32,573 nucleotides of DNA from an uncultured archaeon (GCA_937982425.1 CALJLT010000036.1:1-32573), one strand, 5' to 3'; shown: positions 15,117 through 22,948, counted from the stretch's first letter. Translations and numbers: made by a program. The notes: generated by a model from the letters alone, not told the origin.

Positions 15117-16213
15117 CTTTCAATTAATCTTTGTGCAGTATATAATAGAAGATCAAATTGTTTGGGATTTGGAAGACCACAATCTGTTTGAGCCTCTATA
15201 AATAAAGGATCCCACTTTTTATTAAACATTATATCTACTCCTCCATAATTAAGATTCAACCTTTTAGCTAATTTGAGAGTACTATTTACGGATTCTTTTA
15301 ATGCTTCAGAATTAATTTTATCTCTAAAAATAGAATCATACCTTATTTCCCCTCCTCTGGACCAATTAGTAACTAATTCCTCTGGAGCATTTACCCTGGG
15401 AAACCAAAAAGGAACTTTTACACTATTAGGAAGAAAAGGATTTCCCACAAGATATAATCGAAGATCGAATTTTTTTTCTTCAAGAGAAATAAAATCAATT
15501 TCTTCTTCAACAATCGGGTCTACATTTAGAAGAGCCGACAAAAAAGATGCTGGATTACTTATTTCAATAGGATGTGAAAGCACAATTGAGGGATCTGGAT
15601 TAATCTTTGAACCATCCCAAACAAGATTTGTTCTGCAATGTCCTTCTTTAATCTGGGTAATACCTTGGCCATAACCCCAACCTGGAAGTTTAACATAAAT
15701 TCCAGTCTTAAAAGAAAGATCTAATAATTCTTCAGCACTAGAGACATGAAATTGTTTTGCAGTAGGTATTCCTTCTTCTAAAAGAATTTTCTTAAGCTTT
15801 CGTTTATCTCTTGTATTCTTTATTGTTTCAGGGGAATTCAAAAATTTAACTCTTGATCCATATTTCTCCTCTACTAACTTTCCCATTTGAAAGTAATATT
15901 TATCAATTTCTTCTAAATGAGTATTACCTCCAAAAATTCCATCCTTTATTATCCAAGAATCTATATTTTCATCTCTAAATCGCTGGGGAAAAAAAAGAAT
16001 GGGTAAAATTTGTTCCTCCTGTAAATCAGGTAAAAGTCCTTTTTCCAAAAGAGAATAGTCTATCTTAATAAATTTAACTCCATTATTTGCAAGAAAAGTA
16101 CTATGCTGATACATCTTATCTCTATAAGAGATAATTGTATTCATTGGATCTCCTATTGCAAGAATAGATCTTTTTAAATATTGTTTGTTTTCTAATTCAT
16201 TCATTTTAACCAT
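15113..16213 (-). CDS. ATP-grasp domain protein (RimK/glutathione-synthase-like)
   Basis: 366 residues. The middle and C-terminal parts follow the ATP-grasp pattern: TRDKRKLKKILLEEGIPTAKQF (start of the lid domain), GIYVKLPGWGYGQGITQI (Lys and Gly-rich loop), VEEEIDF, FDLRLYLVGN, then NYGGVDIMFNKK and FIEAQTDCGLPNP (the acidic Mg-ATP residues). ATP-grasp enzymes ligate a carboxylate to an amine or thiol through an acyl phosphate. The substrate cannot be told, and the N-terminal ~100 residues were not recognised. MVK-M gives two possible ATG starts (16213 or 16204). The first is used; an AT-rich TATA-like stretch lies about 22-26 nt before either. Confidence 0.75.
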   Translation of the reverse strand: MVKMNELENKQYLKRSILAIGDPMNTIISYRDKMYQHSTFLANNGVKFIKIDYSLLEKGLLPDLQEEQILPILFFPQRFRDENIDSWIIKDGIFGGNTHLEEIDKYYFQMGKLVEEKYGSRVKFLNSPETIKNTRDKRKLKKILLEEGIPTAKQFHVSSAEELLDLSFKTGIYVKLPGWGYGQGITQIKEGHCRTNLVWDGSKINPDPSIVLSHPIEISNPASFLSALLNVDPIVEEEIDFISLEEKKFDLRLYLVGNPFLPNSVKVPFWFPRVNAPEELVTNWSRGGEIRYDSIFRDKINSEALKESVNSTLKLAKRLNLNYGGVDIMFNKKWDPLFIEAQTDCGLPNPKQFDLLLYTAQRLIES

Positions 16214-16382
16214 AATTTCTAAAATTTTAATAAATTTTTAATTGCACTCATAACTAAAATTACCGATATATAAGCTTTTCGTAACTAAAATTCAACAAAA
16301 GATAAATTATAATATATGCTGAAAAAAGTAATAGGGTTAAATTTTCAAAACAACTAAAAACTCTTTTTTCCTAAAATAAATC

Positions 16383-17249
16383 ATGGTACAATACACATAT
16401 TCTTCCCACAGAACAAGACATATAGAAAAAATAAGAAAACAGAGAGTAAAATATCCCCAAGTAGCAAAAAATATAGTGGACACTTCAGATATAATTTTAG
16501 AAATTTTAGACACCAGATACGCAAAAAAAATGAGAAATCCAGAACTTGAAAAAGAAATCTCAAAACAAAAAAAACAAATAATTTTTGTTTTAAATAAATC
16601 CGATTTATCGATGAAAGAAAAAACCGAAGCCACAAAGAAACAACTAAAACCAAGCATAATTATTTCTTGTGCAAAAAGAAGGGGAATCAAGGAACTTAGA
16701 GATCTAATAAAAAGATTAGCAAAGAATATAGAAAATCCCGAAAAAAGAGAAATAAGAAAAGACAAGGTTATTTTTGGGGAAGATAAAAGAATCAAAGTTG
16801 GAGTGATAGGCTATCCTAATACAGGAAAATCTTCGCTAATAAATTTACTTGCAGGAAAATCTGCAGCAGGAGTTGGTGCTGAAGCGGGATATACAAAAAA
16901 TATTCAAAAAATAAAACTCTCTGAAAATATTGTTTTAATTGATTCTCCCGGAGTTATTCCAGACAAACATTATTCTATGACGGAACAAGAAAAGATTTCA
17001 ACACATTCTATTTTCGGAGGAAAAAGTTATACTCAAATAAAGGAACCAGATTTGGTCGTTCACCAATTAATGCAAGAATTTCCAGAAATAATACAAAAAC
17101 ATTATAAAATAAAAGCCCAAGACTCCGAAGAACTAATTGAAAAAATTGGAAGAATGAAAGGTTTTCTAAAAAGAGGAGACCGGGTTAACGAAGATCAAGC
17201 AGCTAGAGAAATCATCCGTGCTTGGCAAATGGGAGAAATAAGAATTTAA
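16383..17249 (+). CDS. Circularly permuted GTPase, YlqF/RbgA-like
   Basis: 288 residues with the GTPase motifs in permuted order: G4 NKSD (71-74), G5-like SCAKRRG (95-101), G1/P-loop GYPNTGKSS (143-151), the switch region around GAEAGYTKNIQ (165-175), then G3 DSPGVIP (187-193). The order G4-G5-G1-G2-G3 defines the YlqF/YawG family, whose members assist large ribosomal subunit assembly. The archaeal members are less studied, so a role in 50S maturation is inferred. The start follows a 169-bp gap shared with the divergent ATP-grasp gene, with no strong TATA. The stop overlaps the elp3 stop by 4 nt (TTAA at 17246-17249). Confidence 0.88.
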   Translation: MVQYTYSSHRTRHIEKIRKQRVKYPQVAKNIVDTSDIILEILDTRYAKKMRNPELEKEISKQKKQIIFVLNKSDLSMKEKTEATKKQLKPSIIISCAKRRGIKELRDLIKRLAKNIENPEKREIRKDKVIFGEDKRIKVGVIGYPNTGKSSLINLLAGKSAAGVGAEAGYTKNIQKIKLSENIVLIDSPGVIPDKHYSMTEQEKISTHSIFGGKSYTQIKEPDLVVHQLMQEFPEIIQKHYKIKAQDSEELIEKIGRMKGFLKRGDRVNEDQAAREIIRAWQMGEIRI

Positions 17250-18589
17250 TTTAAATTCTTTACCATATAGAAACCGTCAAGATTATAACCTAATTTTTTA
17301 TAATATTCTCTAACTCCAATTCCAGAGATTACTGCAAGCCGTTTATAATTATTTTGTTTAGAAATTTTTTCAGCCTCGGCCATTAATTTCTTCCCAATTC
17401 CCTTATGCTGGCTTTCTTCAGAAACTTCCCCTAATTTTAAAGCCTGTCCATAAACATGAAGTTCACGAACAATTGCTAATTTATTCTCAATAAGTCTCAA
17501 TCTTAAAAGTCCAAATAAGACATTATCTTCATTTACCATTTCTAAAAAAAATTCTTTTCCTTCTGAAGCTTCATATTCAGATATATTTAATTTAAGATTA
17601 GCATTTAAATCCTCTTTAAATCCAACTTCCCGAGAACGAATTTCCTTTAAATTTTTATTTTTTAATTCCCCTTGTAAATCTCCCCTCATGGAAGTTGATG
17701 CAGCTTCAATCTTCATTTTATCTTTTGGAATTTCACGCATAACCCTCATAACTCTACAATAGTTAGGAATATTTTCCATCATTTTAACAAGTAAATTTTT
17801 TATCTCTTCATTTGAATAAGGAATGTATCCAATCTTTTCATAATTATTCGCTAAAGGGGATGATTCAACGATCTGGCAGGGATAAAGTTTTAATTGATCT
17901 GGTTTAAAAAGAGAATCAGAAAAAAGCAACTTAAACTTTTCTAAATCGTTTTTTTTATTTGAATAAGGTAAGCCCGGCATAATATGATAACCTACTTTAA
18001 ATCCCGCATCTTTCAAACGTTTAGTAGAATCAATAACATCTTGAACCCTATGCCCTCTATTTATTTTTTTATAAACTTCGTCATCTAAAATTTGAACTCC
18101 TAATTCAACTCGAGTGCACCCAAACTCCAATAACCTCTCAATGTCTGAGGGCGAACAATTATCGGGTCTGTTCTCTATACACAAAGCTACAACACGATGC
18201 TTAGCAGTTTCATTAATTTTCTTTGCTTCTTCTAAGTTATCGGAATTTTTTCCATTCAGACTATCATAAATACTTTTTACATATTCGTACTGAAAATCAA
18301 GAGGATATTGCAAAAAAGTTCCTCCAATAATTATAACTTCTAATTTTTCTGTTGGGTGCCCCATTCCTTCTAAAGCATCAAGTCTAGCCTCAACTTGTTT
18401 TCTAATATCATAATTCAAAGCAGCAGCACGCATTATAGCCGGACTTTTATCAGTATAACTTTGAGGCACACTTTCTCCTCCCGGGCAATAAATACAAGTT
18501 CCGTGATTGCACTTCTTTGGAGGAAGTACTACACTAAGTGGGGTGATTCCTGATTTTGACCTAACTGGTTTTTTAATTTTCTTTTCCAT
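17246..18589 (-). CDS. elp3: Elp3: radical SAM/acetyltransferase tRNA wobble-uridine enzyme
   Basis: 447 residues. The radical SAM cluster C27-x4-C32-x2-C35 lies in KCNHGTCIYCPGG. Family blocks EVIIIGGTFLQYP, RPDNCS, LLEFGCTRVELGVQ, GYHIMPGLPY and the ASTSMRGDLQGE region follow. A GNAT acetyl-CoA domain ends the protein (RELHVYGQAL, HKGIGKKLMAEAEK, VISGIGVREYYKKLGY). Archaeal Elp3 alone makes carboxymethyl-U34 in tRNA. The ATG at 18589 is used because it lies about 26 nt from the central TATA-like element, and an in-frame TAA at 18614-18616 bars a long extension. As a result the N-terminal ~60-80 residues of typical Elp3 (tRNA-binding region before KPVR) are missing. A Trm9-like methyltransferase is divergently adjacent. 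Confidence 0.92.
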   Translation of the reverse strand: MEKKIKKPVRSKSGITPLSVVLPPKKCNHGTCIYCPGGESVPQSYTDKSPAIMRAAALNYDIRKQVEARLDALEGMGHPTEKLEVIIIGGTFLQYPLDFQYEYVKSIYDSLNGKNSDNLEEAKKINETAKHRVVALCIENRPDNCSPSDIERLLEFGCTRVELGVQILDDEVYKKINRGHRVQDVIDSTKRLKDAGFKVGYHIMPGLPYSNKKNDLEKFKLLFSDSLFKPDQLKLYPCQIVESSPLANNYEKIGYIPYSNEEIKNLLVKMMENIPNYCRVMRVMREIPKDKMKIEAASTSMRGDLQGELKNKNLKEIRSREVGFKEDLNANLKLNISEYEASEGKEFFLEMVNEDNVLFGLLRLRLIENKLAIVRELHVYGQALKLGEVSEESQHKGIGKKLMAEAEKISKQNNYKRLAVISGIGVREYYKKLGYNLDGFYMVKNLN

Positions 18590-18611
18590 TAAACAATCAA
18601 AAACCAAATCC

Positions 18612-18618
18612 TTTTAAT
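18612..18618. promoter_or_regulatory. Symmetric TATA-like element between elp3 and methyltransferase
   Basis: TTTTAAT sits near the centre of the 50-nt gap between the ATGs at 18589 (minus) and 18640 (plus). Read on either strand it is a TATA-like A/T element about 25-26 nt from the start codon. Confidence 0.45.
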
Positions 18619-18639
18619 TCTTCCTTTCCCATTAAAAAC

Positions 18640-19239
18640 ATGGAAAATCAAGAAGAAGTTTGGAATAAAATTGCCCCAGAATGGCATGAATATAAAAAAA
18701 TTCCATCTGAGTCTTCAAAAAAATTCTTAGAAGAACAAGAAGGGAACATTCTTGATTTAGGCTCTGGTTCTGGAAGACATCTAACAAAAATAAAAAATGG
18801 AAAAATGTTTCTTCAAGACTTTTCAAAAGAAATGTTAAAGTTGGCTGAAAAAAAAGCAAAAGAACAAAAAATAAAAATTGAAACTATTCATTCTCCTGCA
18901 AATATAATTCCAAAACCAGATGAATTTTTCGACGGGGCTATTTCAATTTCAGCACTTCACTGCATTCAAGAAGAAAAAAATAGAATTAAATCTATACAAG
19001 AATTATATCGGGTACTAAAAAAAGGAGCGAAAGTTTATATCGGAGTATGGAACGAAAACTCAAAACGGTTTAACAAAAAAAAAGGAAAAGAGCATTTGAT
19101 TGGTTGGACAGATAAGGGAGAAAGATATTACTATTTATATAATGAAGAAGAAATTCACAACCAATTTAAAAGAGCTGGTTTCAAAATTATTTCAACTCAC
19201 AACTCCGAAATGATGATCAATTTTATAGCTCAGAAATAA
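18640..19239 (+). CDS. Trm9/ALKBH8-like SAM-dependent methyltransferase
   Basis: 199 residues, class I methyltransferase fold: WNKIAPEWHEYKK at the N terminus, SAM-binding ILDLGSGSGRH (37-47), LQDFSKEML (acidic loop), then DGAISISALHCIQ, RIKSIQELYRVLKKGAKVYIGVWN and YYYLYNEEEIHNQFKRAGF. The block order and the RxxSIQELxRVLKKG..VW and YYYLY segments resemble Trm9/ALKBH8. That family methylates the carboxymethyl group made by Elp3 at tRNA U34 to give mcm5U. The start-to-start arrangement with elp3 and the likely shared promoter strengthen this reading, although small methyltransferases are easily misassigned. The final codons are part of a 32-bp direct repeat. A hairpin with a T-run lies 90 bp after the stop. 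Confidence 0.75.
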   Translation: MENQEEVWNKIAPEWHEYKKIPSESSKKFLEEQEGNILDLGSGSGRHLTKIKNGKMFLQDFSKEMLKLAEKKAKEQKIKIETIHSPANIIPKPDEFFDGAISISALHCIQEEKNRIKSIQELYRVLKKGAKVYIGVWNENSKRFNKKKGKEHLIGWTDKGERYYYLYNEEEIHNQFKRAGFKIISTHNSEMMINFIAQK

Positions 19240-19240
19240 T
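19209..19240 (+). repeat. 32-bp direct repeat, copy 1
   Basis: This copy covers the last codons (MMINFIAQK) and stop of the methyltransferase gene plus one base. An identical 32-bp copy begins 124 bp further on. Confidence 0.9.
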
Positions 19241-19250
19241 TATCATTTCA

Positions 19251-19283
19251 ATGATTCTCTTCGGAGGCAATTCTGAGAATCAT
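19251..19283. repeat. Inverted repeat / hairpin in intergenic region
   Basis: ATGATTCTC (19251-19259) and GAGAATCAT (19275-19283) are perfect reverse complements around a 15-nt loop. The segment 19255-19300 is richer in G and C than the flanks. Together with the hairpin at 19307-19330 it could be part of a small structured RNA, but no known RNA family was recognised. Confidence 0.55.
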
Positions 19284-19306
19284 CGTTCAGCACTTTGAGG
19301 AGATTC

Positions 19307-19330
19307 AAAAAGAACCAGCAGGTTCTTTTT
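19307..19330 (+). terminator. Hairpin followed by T-run, terminator-like
   Basis: AAAAAGAACC, a 4-nt AGCA loop, then GGTTCTTTTT: a perfect 10-bp stem ending in five T. It resembles a bacterial intrinsic terminator. Archaea mainly use T-runs, but a hairpin plus T-run should also end transcription of the methyltransferase gene. Confidence 0.6.
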
Positions 19331-19332
19331 AT

Positions 19333-19364
19333 AATGATGATCAATTTTATAGCTCAGAAATAAT
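19333..19364 (+). repeat. 32-bp direct repeat, copy 2
   Basis: Identical to 19209-19240, again containing the codons for MMINFIAQK and a TAA, but now untranslated. The two copies flank a 92-bp structured insert, so either a partial tandem duplication of the gene's 3' end or an insertion is plausible. Confidence 0.9.
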
Positions 19365-19384
19365 GTTACCATGTAATAGTAACA
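19364..19384. promoter_or_regulatory. Operator-like inverted repeat and TATA before the ParB-like gene
   Basis: TGTTAC (19364-19369) and GTAACA (19379-19384) are perfect inverted arms with a 9-nt spacer. They lie immediately before ATTATAAAG (19385-19393), the TATA-like element about 25 nt upstream of the ATG at 19414. The position over the TFB recognition element suits a regulator-binding site. Confidence 0.4.
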
Positions 19385-19413
19385 ATTATAAAGGATAAAT
19401 TCTTCTAAAGTAC

Positions 19414-19875
19414 ATGGGAAAAATAGTAGAATTAGAATATAAAAGAATAATTCCAACACAGGATGAGATACATGACCAATATGTAGTTACTTTTGTTAGA
19501 AGTTATCTTAGAAACCCCCAAGACCCAATAATTCCAATAAAAAGAACTTTAGAAGGAGATCTTTTACTAGATGGACATCATTGTGCTGCTTCAATGGAAT
19601 TAATATCTAAACTAACGGGGGCTAAAATTTATGGATGGATTGCAGAAAATGAGGAAGACTTAATAGAAAATCTCCCAGAAATGTTTCATCAACACCCTCA
19701 CACGATAAATGAAAAAAACAGAAATATTCAAAAAAGATTTAACCTAAAACCATCGAAATCTTGCCAACAGCTCGGAGATCTTAGAAAAAAATATTCATTT
19801 ATGGAATCTCCAAAAAAATTAGTTGATTTTTCTTTAAATCATCCAGAAATGGAATTAAATAATTATAGAGATTAA
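19414..19875 (+). CDS. ParB/sulfiredoxin-like domain protein
   Basis: 153 residues. The core IPIKRTLEGDLLLDGHHCAASMELISKL (with DGHHC at 53-57) matches the ParB/sulfiredoxin fold, where the D-G-H-H/N-R motif lines a nucleotide-binding pocket. Here the usual Arg is a Cys, as at the sulfiredoxin active site, but the rest does not read as a clear sulfiredoxin. No HTH domain follows, so it is not a full ParB. The C-terminal 60 residues are Lys/Asn-rich and unrecognised. A TATA-like box preceded by an inverted repeat lies just upstream. The stop overlaps that of the convergent gene by 4 nt (TTAA). Confidence 0.55.
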   Translation: MGKIVELEYKRIIPTQDEIHDQYVVTFVRSYLRNPQDPIIPIKRTLEGDLLLDGHHCAASMELISKLTGAKIYGWIAENEEDLIENLPEMFHQHPHTINEKNRNIQKRFNLKPSKSCQQLGDLRKKYSFMESPKKLVDFSLNHPEMELNNYRD

Positions 19876-20381
19876 CCTCCTTTTTTCAAAATCTTAAACA
19901 TGTCTAAAAAAGATTTTTTTTCAAAACTTACAATTTTATCTTCGTTAATATTTATGTTAACTTTTAACATTCCCAAATTAGATATAAAAACAGTTGTAAT
20001 TAAATAATCAATTCCTTCTTGCCTTTGCAAACTAAAAAGAAGCCTTTGAACATTACCCTTAATCTTTTGTTTTTCCATTTCTTTCTGGATCATCTTATCA
20101 TATTTATTAAGATCAAAATCATAATTTAATCCTATTCCTTCGGGTATTTTCTTATCAAAATTTTCAACATTAAGAAATTCGATTGATCCGCTTAATTTAA
20201 AAGAATACATTTTTGGTTCTTTAGAAGGAATAAAAAAATCTATGTGGGCCAAATTTTTATTTGAATCTTCTTTATCTAAGACGAAAAATCCTGAACAAGG
20301 ATAGGCCTCCGGAAAATCTTTTAAAAATTTTTTATACTCCTTAGAATTAATTAGCTTTTCATAATAAAATTGAAATTTCAT
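19872..20381 (-). CDS. Uncharacterised protein, alpha/beta
   Basis: 169 residues, not recognised. Starts MKFQFYYEKLINSKEYKKFLKDFPEAYP-like helix, then CSGFFVLDKED, a strand-rich middle (AHIDFFIPSKE, MYSFKLSGSIEFLN) and a C-terminal helix/strand region (LLFSLQRQEGIDYLITTVFISN, LKVNININEDKIVSFEKK). It has no signal peptide or TM helix and is probably cytosolic. It converges on the ParB-like gene with a 4-nt stop overlap. The next upstream gene on the same strand is another unknown, 32 bp away. Confidence 0.65.
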   Translation of the reverse strand: MKFQFYYEKLINSKEYKKFLKDFPEAYPCSGFFVLDKEDSNKNLAHIDFFIPSKEPKMYSFKLSGSIEFLNVENFDKKIPEGIGLNYDFDLNKYDKMIQKEMEKQKIKGNVQRLLFSLQRQEGIDYLITTVFISNLGMLKVNININEDKIVSFEKKSFLDMFKILKKGG

Positions 20382-20413
20382 AAAAATTAAAAAGAGAGAT
20401 AGTTTATAAATTT

Positions 20414-20803
20414 TTAACTTAGAAAATTTTCTCCTAAAAAAATATCTCCAGGAAAATATTTTTGAATAAAACTTTCACCAGATTTGTACGCTAAAACTTC
20501 TTGCTCCAATAATATTCTCCCAAGATCCCTTATATCATCCAGAGGCATATCCTCACTTAAAATATCTTTGTAAACGTCACAAGGTTTTCTTCCCAAAAGA
20601 ATTAAATTTTCAGCATTTGCAAAATAAGATATTTGCAAAGCAATTTTATCAAAAGAGTGAACTCTTTTAGATATTTTATTCTTTCCAGCAAGATAAAAAC
20701 TCTCATTACATCTTAATCTTATTTTTTCTAAATCTTTAATTGGTTCTCCTTTTAAGATCTTTGAAATTGCAAAAAAATAAGGTCCAAAAAAATTATTTTT
20801 CAT
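20414..20803 (-). CDS. Uncharacterised helical protein
   Basis: 129 residues, not recognised. Mostly helix-forming, with hydrophobic/charged alternation (KILKGEPIKDLEKIRLRCNESFYLAGKNK, DIRDLGRILLEQEVLAYKSG) and no TM segment or obvious catalytic motif. It lies between thrS (50 bp upstream on the same strand) and another unknown. The ATG at 20803 is the only good start. The gene is real by position and codon use, but its function cannot be stated. Confidence 0.6.
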   Translation of the reverse strand: MKNNFFGPYFFAISKILKGEPIKDLEKIRLRCNESFYLAGKNKISKRVHSFDKIALQISYFANAENLILLGRKPCDVYKDILSEDMPLDDIRDLGRILLEQEVLAYKSGESFIQKYFPGDIFLGENFLS

Positions 20804-20853
20804 CCAAAAAGTTAAAAAAAGAATTATTTAAAAAAATTATTATTTTAAAAAAA

Positions 20854-22557
20854 TTACTTTCGACTCTCTATTTCAGATTTTAAAATAGATACAAATTCCT
20901 CAAGATCAAAATCATATATTTCTTTTTCATCTCTTCTCTTTACAGCTATTTTTTTGTTCTTAACTTCTTTATCTCCAATAGTCACAATATAATTAAATCT
21001 TTCAATAGAGGCATCTCTAACTTTTTTCCCTATTTTTTCATCTCTTAAATCTAATTCAACTCTGAATCCTTTCGAACATAATTCTTTCCTTAGGAATTCT
21101 GCATAGTCTTTAGCTTTATCACTAGTAGTTAAAATTTTTATCTGGTTAGGGGAAATCCACAAAGGAAATTTTCCGTTACAATTTTCAGTTATTATTCCGA
21201 TAAATCTTTCAAGTGAGCCATAAATAGCTCTGTGGAGCATAACTGGTCTATTTTCTTGTCCTTTTTCATCTAAATAAACAAGGTTAAATCTTCTAGGCAG
21301 AGACATATCAAATTGAATTGTTGAACACTGCCAAGTTCTTCCAAGCGAATCTTCTAAATGATAATCTATTTTAGCTCCATAAAAAGCTCCTTCTCCTTCG
21401 TTAACTTTATATTTTATTTTTTTCTTTTTCAAAACCTTTTCCAAAGTTTTTTCCGCAAAATCCCATTCCTTATCTGTTCCTATTCTAACTTCTGGACGAG
21501 TTGAAAGTTCAATATGATGTATCTTTAAACCAAACTTTTCTAAAATTTCTTTAGTTAAATCCATAATTTTTGAAACTTCCTCTTCAGCTTGATCTTGAGT
21601 GCAAAAAACGTGAGCATCATCTTGAGTAAATTGAATCACTCTGAATAAACCAGATAAAACTCCCGAAAGTTCAACTCTATGAACAATCCCAAGTTCTGCC
21701 ATCTTTAAAGGAAGATCTCTATAAGATTTTTCCGAGCTTTTATACACCAACATTCCTCCTGGACAATTCATGGGTTTAACTAAAAAATCCCTATTTTCAT
21801 ACTTCGTTTTAAAATTATTTTCAGAATATTTTGACCAATGACCAGAAACTTCCCACAACTTTCTATCCATTATTTGAGGCGTGGAAATTTCTTCATATCC
21901 TTCTCTCTTATGCAACTCTCTCCAATATTCTATAAGTTTGTTTTTTATATGTAATCCCTTGTCATGCCAAAAAACCATTCCGGGAGCAACTGAATTGAAA
22001 CTCCACAAATCCATTTTTCTTCCAATTATCCTATGATCGTTTTCTGCCAATTTAGAAGTATCCAATTTAGACTTTGAAATTTCACCTAAAATTCTCTTTA
22101 TTTCATTTTCTTTCAAATCTTCTATTGCTTCCCCTCCGCTTGAAATTATCTCTTTACTTAATTCAGATAAGGGATGCCCCTTAACCTTTAACTCAAAACT
22201 TTTATAATATCCAAAGGGAGCCCTAAAAACACTGAACCCTTCTTTTCTTAAAATTTTTTCAGATTCTACCAAAATTTCTATTGCAATTGAAGCCGAACCT
22301 AAGCTACTAGAAAGATGAGCATAGGGATAAAGAACGACATTCTTAGCTCCAACCTGAGAAAATATCTTTTTTATGTTATCCACATATTCCTTAACATTTT
22401 TCAAAGAATCTCCTTTTTCAATTGCGGTCATGACAACCAAAGCTTCTTCTACTCTTTGTTTAGCCAATTCTTTTTCTGATAAATCCTCAATTGATTTCAA
22501 AGCTTTCTTCAATCCTTGCCATTCAATATAGTCCACATGAAGATTCAAAGTTTTCAT
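20854..22557 (-). CDS. thrS: Threonyl-tRNA synthetase, archaeal type
   Basis: A 567-residue class II synthetase. The N terminus (about 1-140) is the archaeal D-aminoacyl-tRNA-deacylase-like editing domain, recognised from LHVDYIEW, VLYPYAHLSSSLG, APFGYYKSFELKVKGHPLSELS. The catalytic core carries NCPGGMLVYKSS (zinc Cys), the motif 2 region RVIQFTQDDAHVFC, and motif 3 PVMLHRAIYGSLERFIGI. The anticodon-binding domain (PNQIKILTTSDKAKDYAEFL..VELDLRDEKIGKKVRDA) closes the protein. It removes mischarged Ser from tRNA-Thr as well as charging it. A perfect TATA palindrome TTTTATAAAA (22578-22587) lies 25 nt upstream of the ATG. Confidence 0.95.
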   Translation of the reverse strand: MKTLNLHVDYIEWQGLKKALKSIEDLSEKELAKQRVEEALVVMTAIEKGDSLKNVKEYVDNIKKIFSQVGAKNVVLYPYAHLSSSLGSASIAIEILVESEKILRKEGFSVFRAPFGYYKSFELKVKGHPLSELSKEIISSGGEAIEDLKENEIKRILGEISKSKLDTSKLAENDHRIIGRKMDLWSFNSVAPGMVFWHDKGLHIKNKLIEYWRELHKREGYEEISTPQIMDRKLWEVSGHWSKYSENNFKTKYENRDFLVKPMNCPGGMLVYKSSEKSYRDLPLKMAELGIVHRVELSGVLSGLFRVIQFTQDDAHVFCTQDQAEEEVSKIMDLTKEILEKFGLKIHHIELSTRPEVRIGTDKEWDFAEKTLEKVLKKKKIKYKVNEGEGAFYGAKIDYHLEDSLGRTWQCSTIQFDMSLPRRFNLVYLDEKGQENRPVMLHRAIYGSLERFIGIITENCNGKFPLWISPNQIKILTTSDKAKDYAEFLRKELCSKGFRVELDLRDEKIGKKVRDASIERFNYIVTIGDKEVKNKKIAVKRRDEKEIYDFDLEEFVSILKSEIESRK

Positions 22558-22577
22558 AAAAAAGAGACGAAGCCGTG

Positions 22578-22587
22578 TTTTATAAAA
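22578..22587 (-). promoter_or_regulatory. TATA-like element of thrS
   Basis: TTTTATAAAA is a perfect palindrome centred 25.5 nt before the thrS ATG at 22557. No start codon lies at the matching distance on the plus strand, so here it appears to serve one gene. Confidence 0.55.
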
Positions 22588-22695
22588 TTATTTAATAATA
22601 AAATTCCAAAAAACCGCAAAACATCGACGAAAGATTTATAAATCTCCTAATATAAAAAAGTACGCGAATGAAAAATTCACAATTTTGTAAAAAAA

Positions 22696-22815
22696 ATGAG
22701 AAAAAAACGACTATTAGCAATAATAGAAACAGATAAAGTTAATTGCTTAGTTGGAACTTTCCCAAAAATTCTAGATCAATTTTTAATTAAAAATTTCAAA
22801 AAAGCAATTAATTAA
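22696..22815 (+). CDS. Possible 39-aa protein
   Basis: A short frame with a balanced sequence starting MRKKRLLAIIETDKVNCLVG. The TATAAAAAAG at 22651-22660 is somewhat far upstream, and no Shine-Dalgarno is visible. It could be a small gene, a decayed remnant or chance. Confidence 0.25.
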   Translation: MRKKRLLAIIETDKVNCLVGTFPKILDQFLIKNFKKAIN

Positions 22816-22836
22816 AAATTTAGAAAAGGGTAAAGA

Positions 22837-22854
22837 TATCACTAAAAAGTGATA
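22837..22854. promoter_or_regulatory. Perfect 7-bp inverted repeat upstream of a TATA-like box
   Basis: TATCACT (22837-22843), loop AAAA, AGTGATA (22848-22854). It lies just before the TATA-like GATATATAAAC at 22866-22876, about 15 nt away. It could be an operator for the downstream secreted-protein gene or a terminator for the short frame before it. Confidence 0.35.
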
Positions 22855-22948
22855 AAAAATAGAAAGATATATAAACTTTTCAAGTTTAGTAATAACATGA
22901 TCCCTCTTGAATTAAAAAAAGAGATTGAAAAAACCTCAAAAAATCAAA

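Larger units (their letters stand above)
22588..22948. other. Intergenic region of ~360 bp
   Basis: It lies between thrS and the secreted hydrolase-like gene and is one of the few long gaps in the window. It holds a TATA-like GATTTATAAAT (22634-22643), a possible 39-codon frame (22696-22815), A/T-only repeats (AATTAAAAATTT at 22785 and 22810), a perfect hairpin (22837-22854) and a second TATA-like GATATATAAAC (22866-22876). No RNA gene was recognised. Confidence 0.5.

Noticed and set aside
19209..19283. Possible box C/D small RNA (ATGATGA and CTGA present)
   Set aside because: One good C box and one D-like box exist, but the internal C'/D' pair and the usual 12-nt guide spacing are missing.
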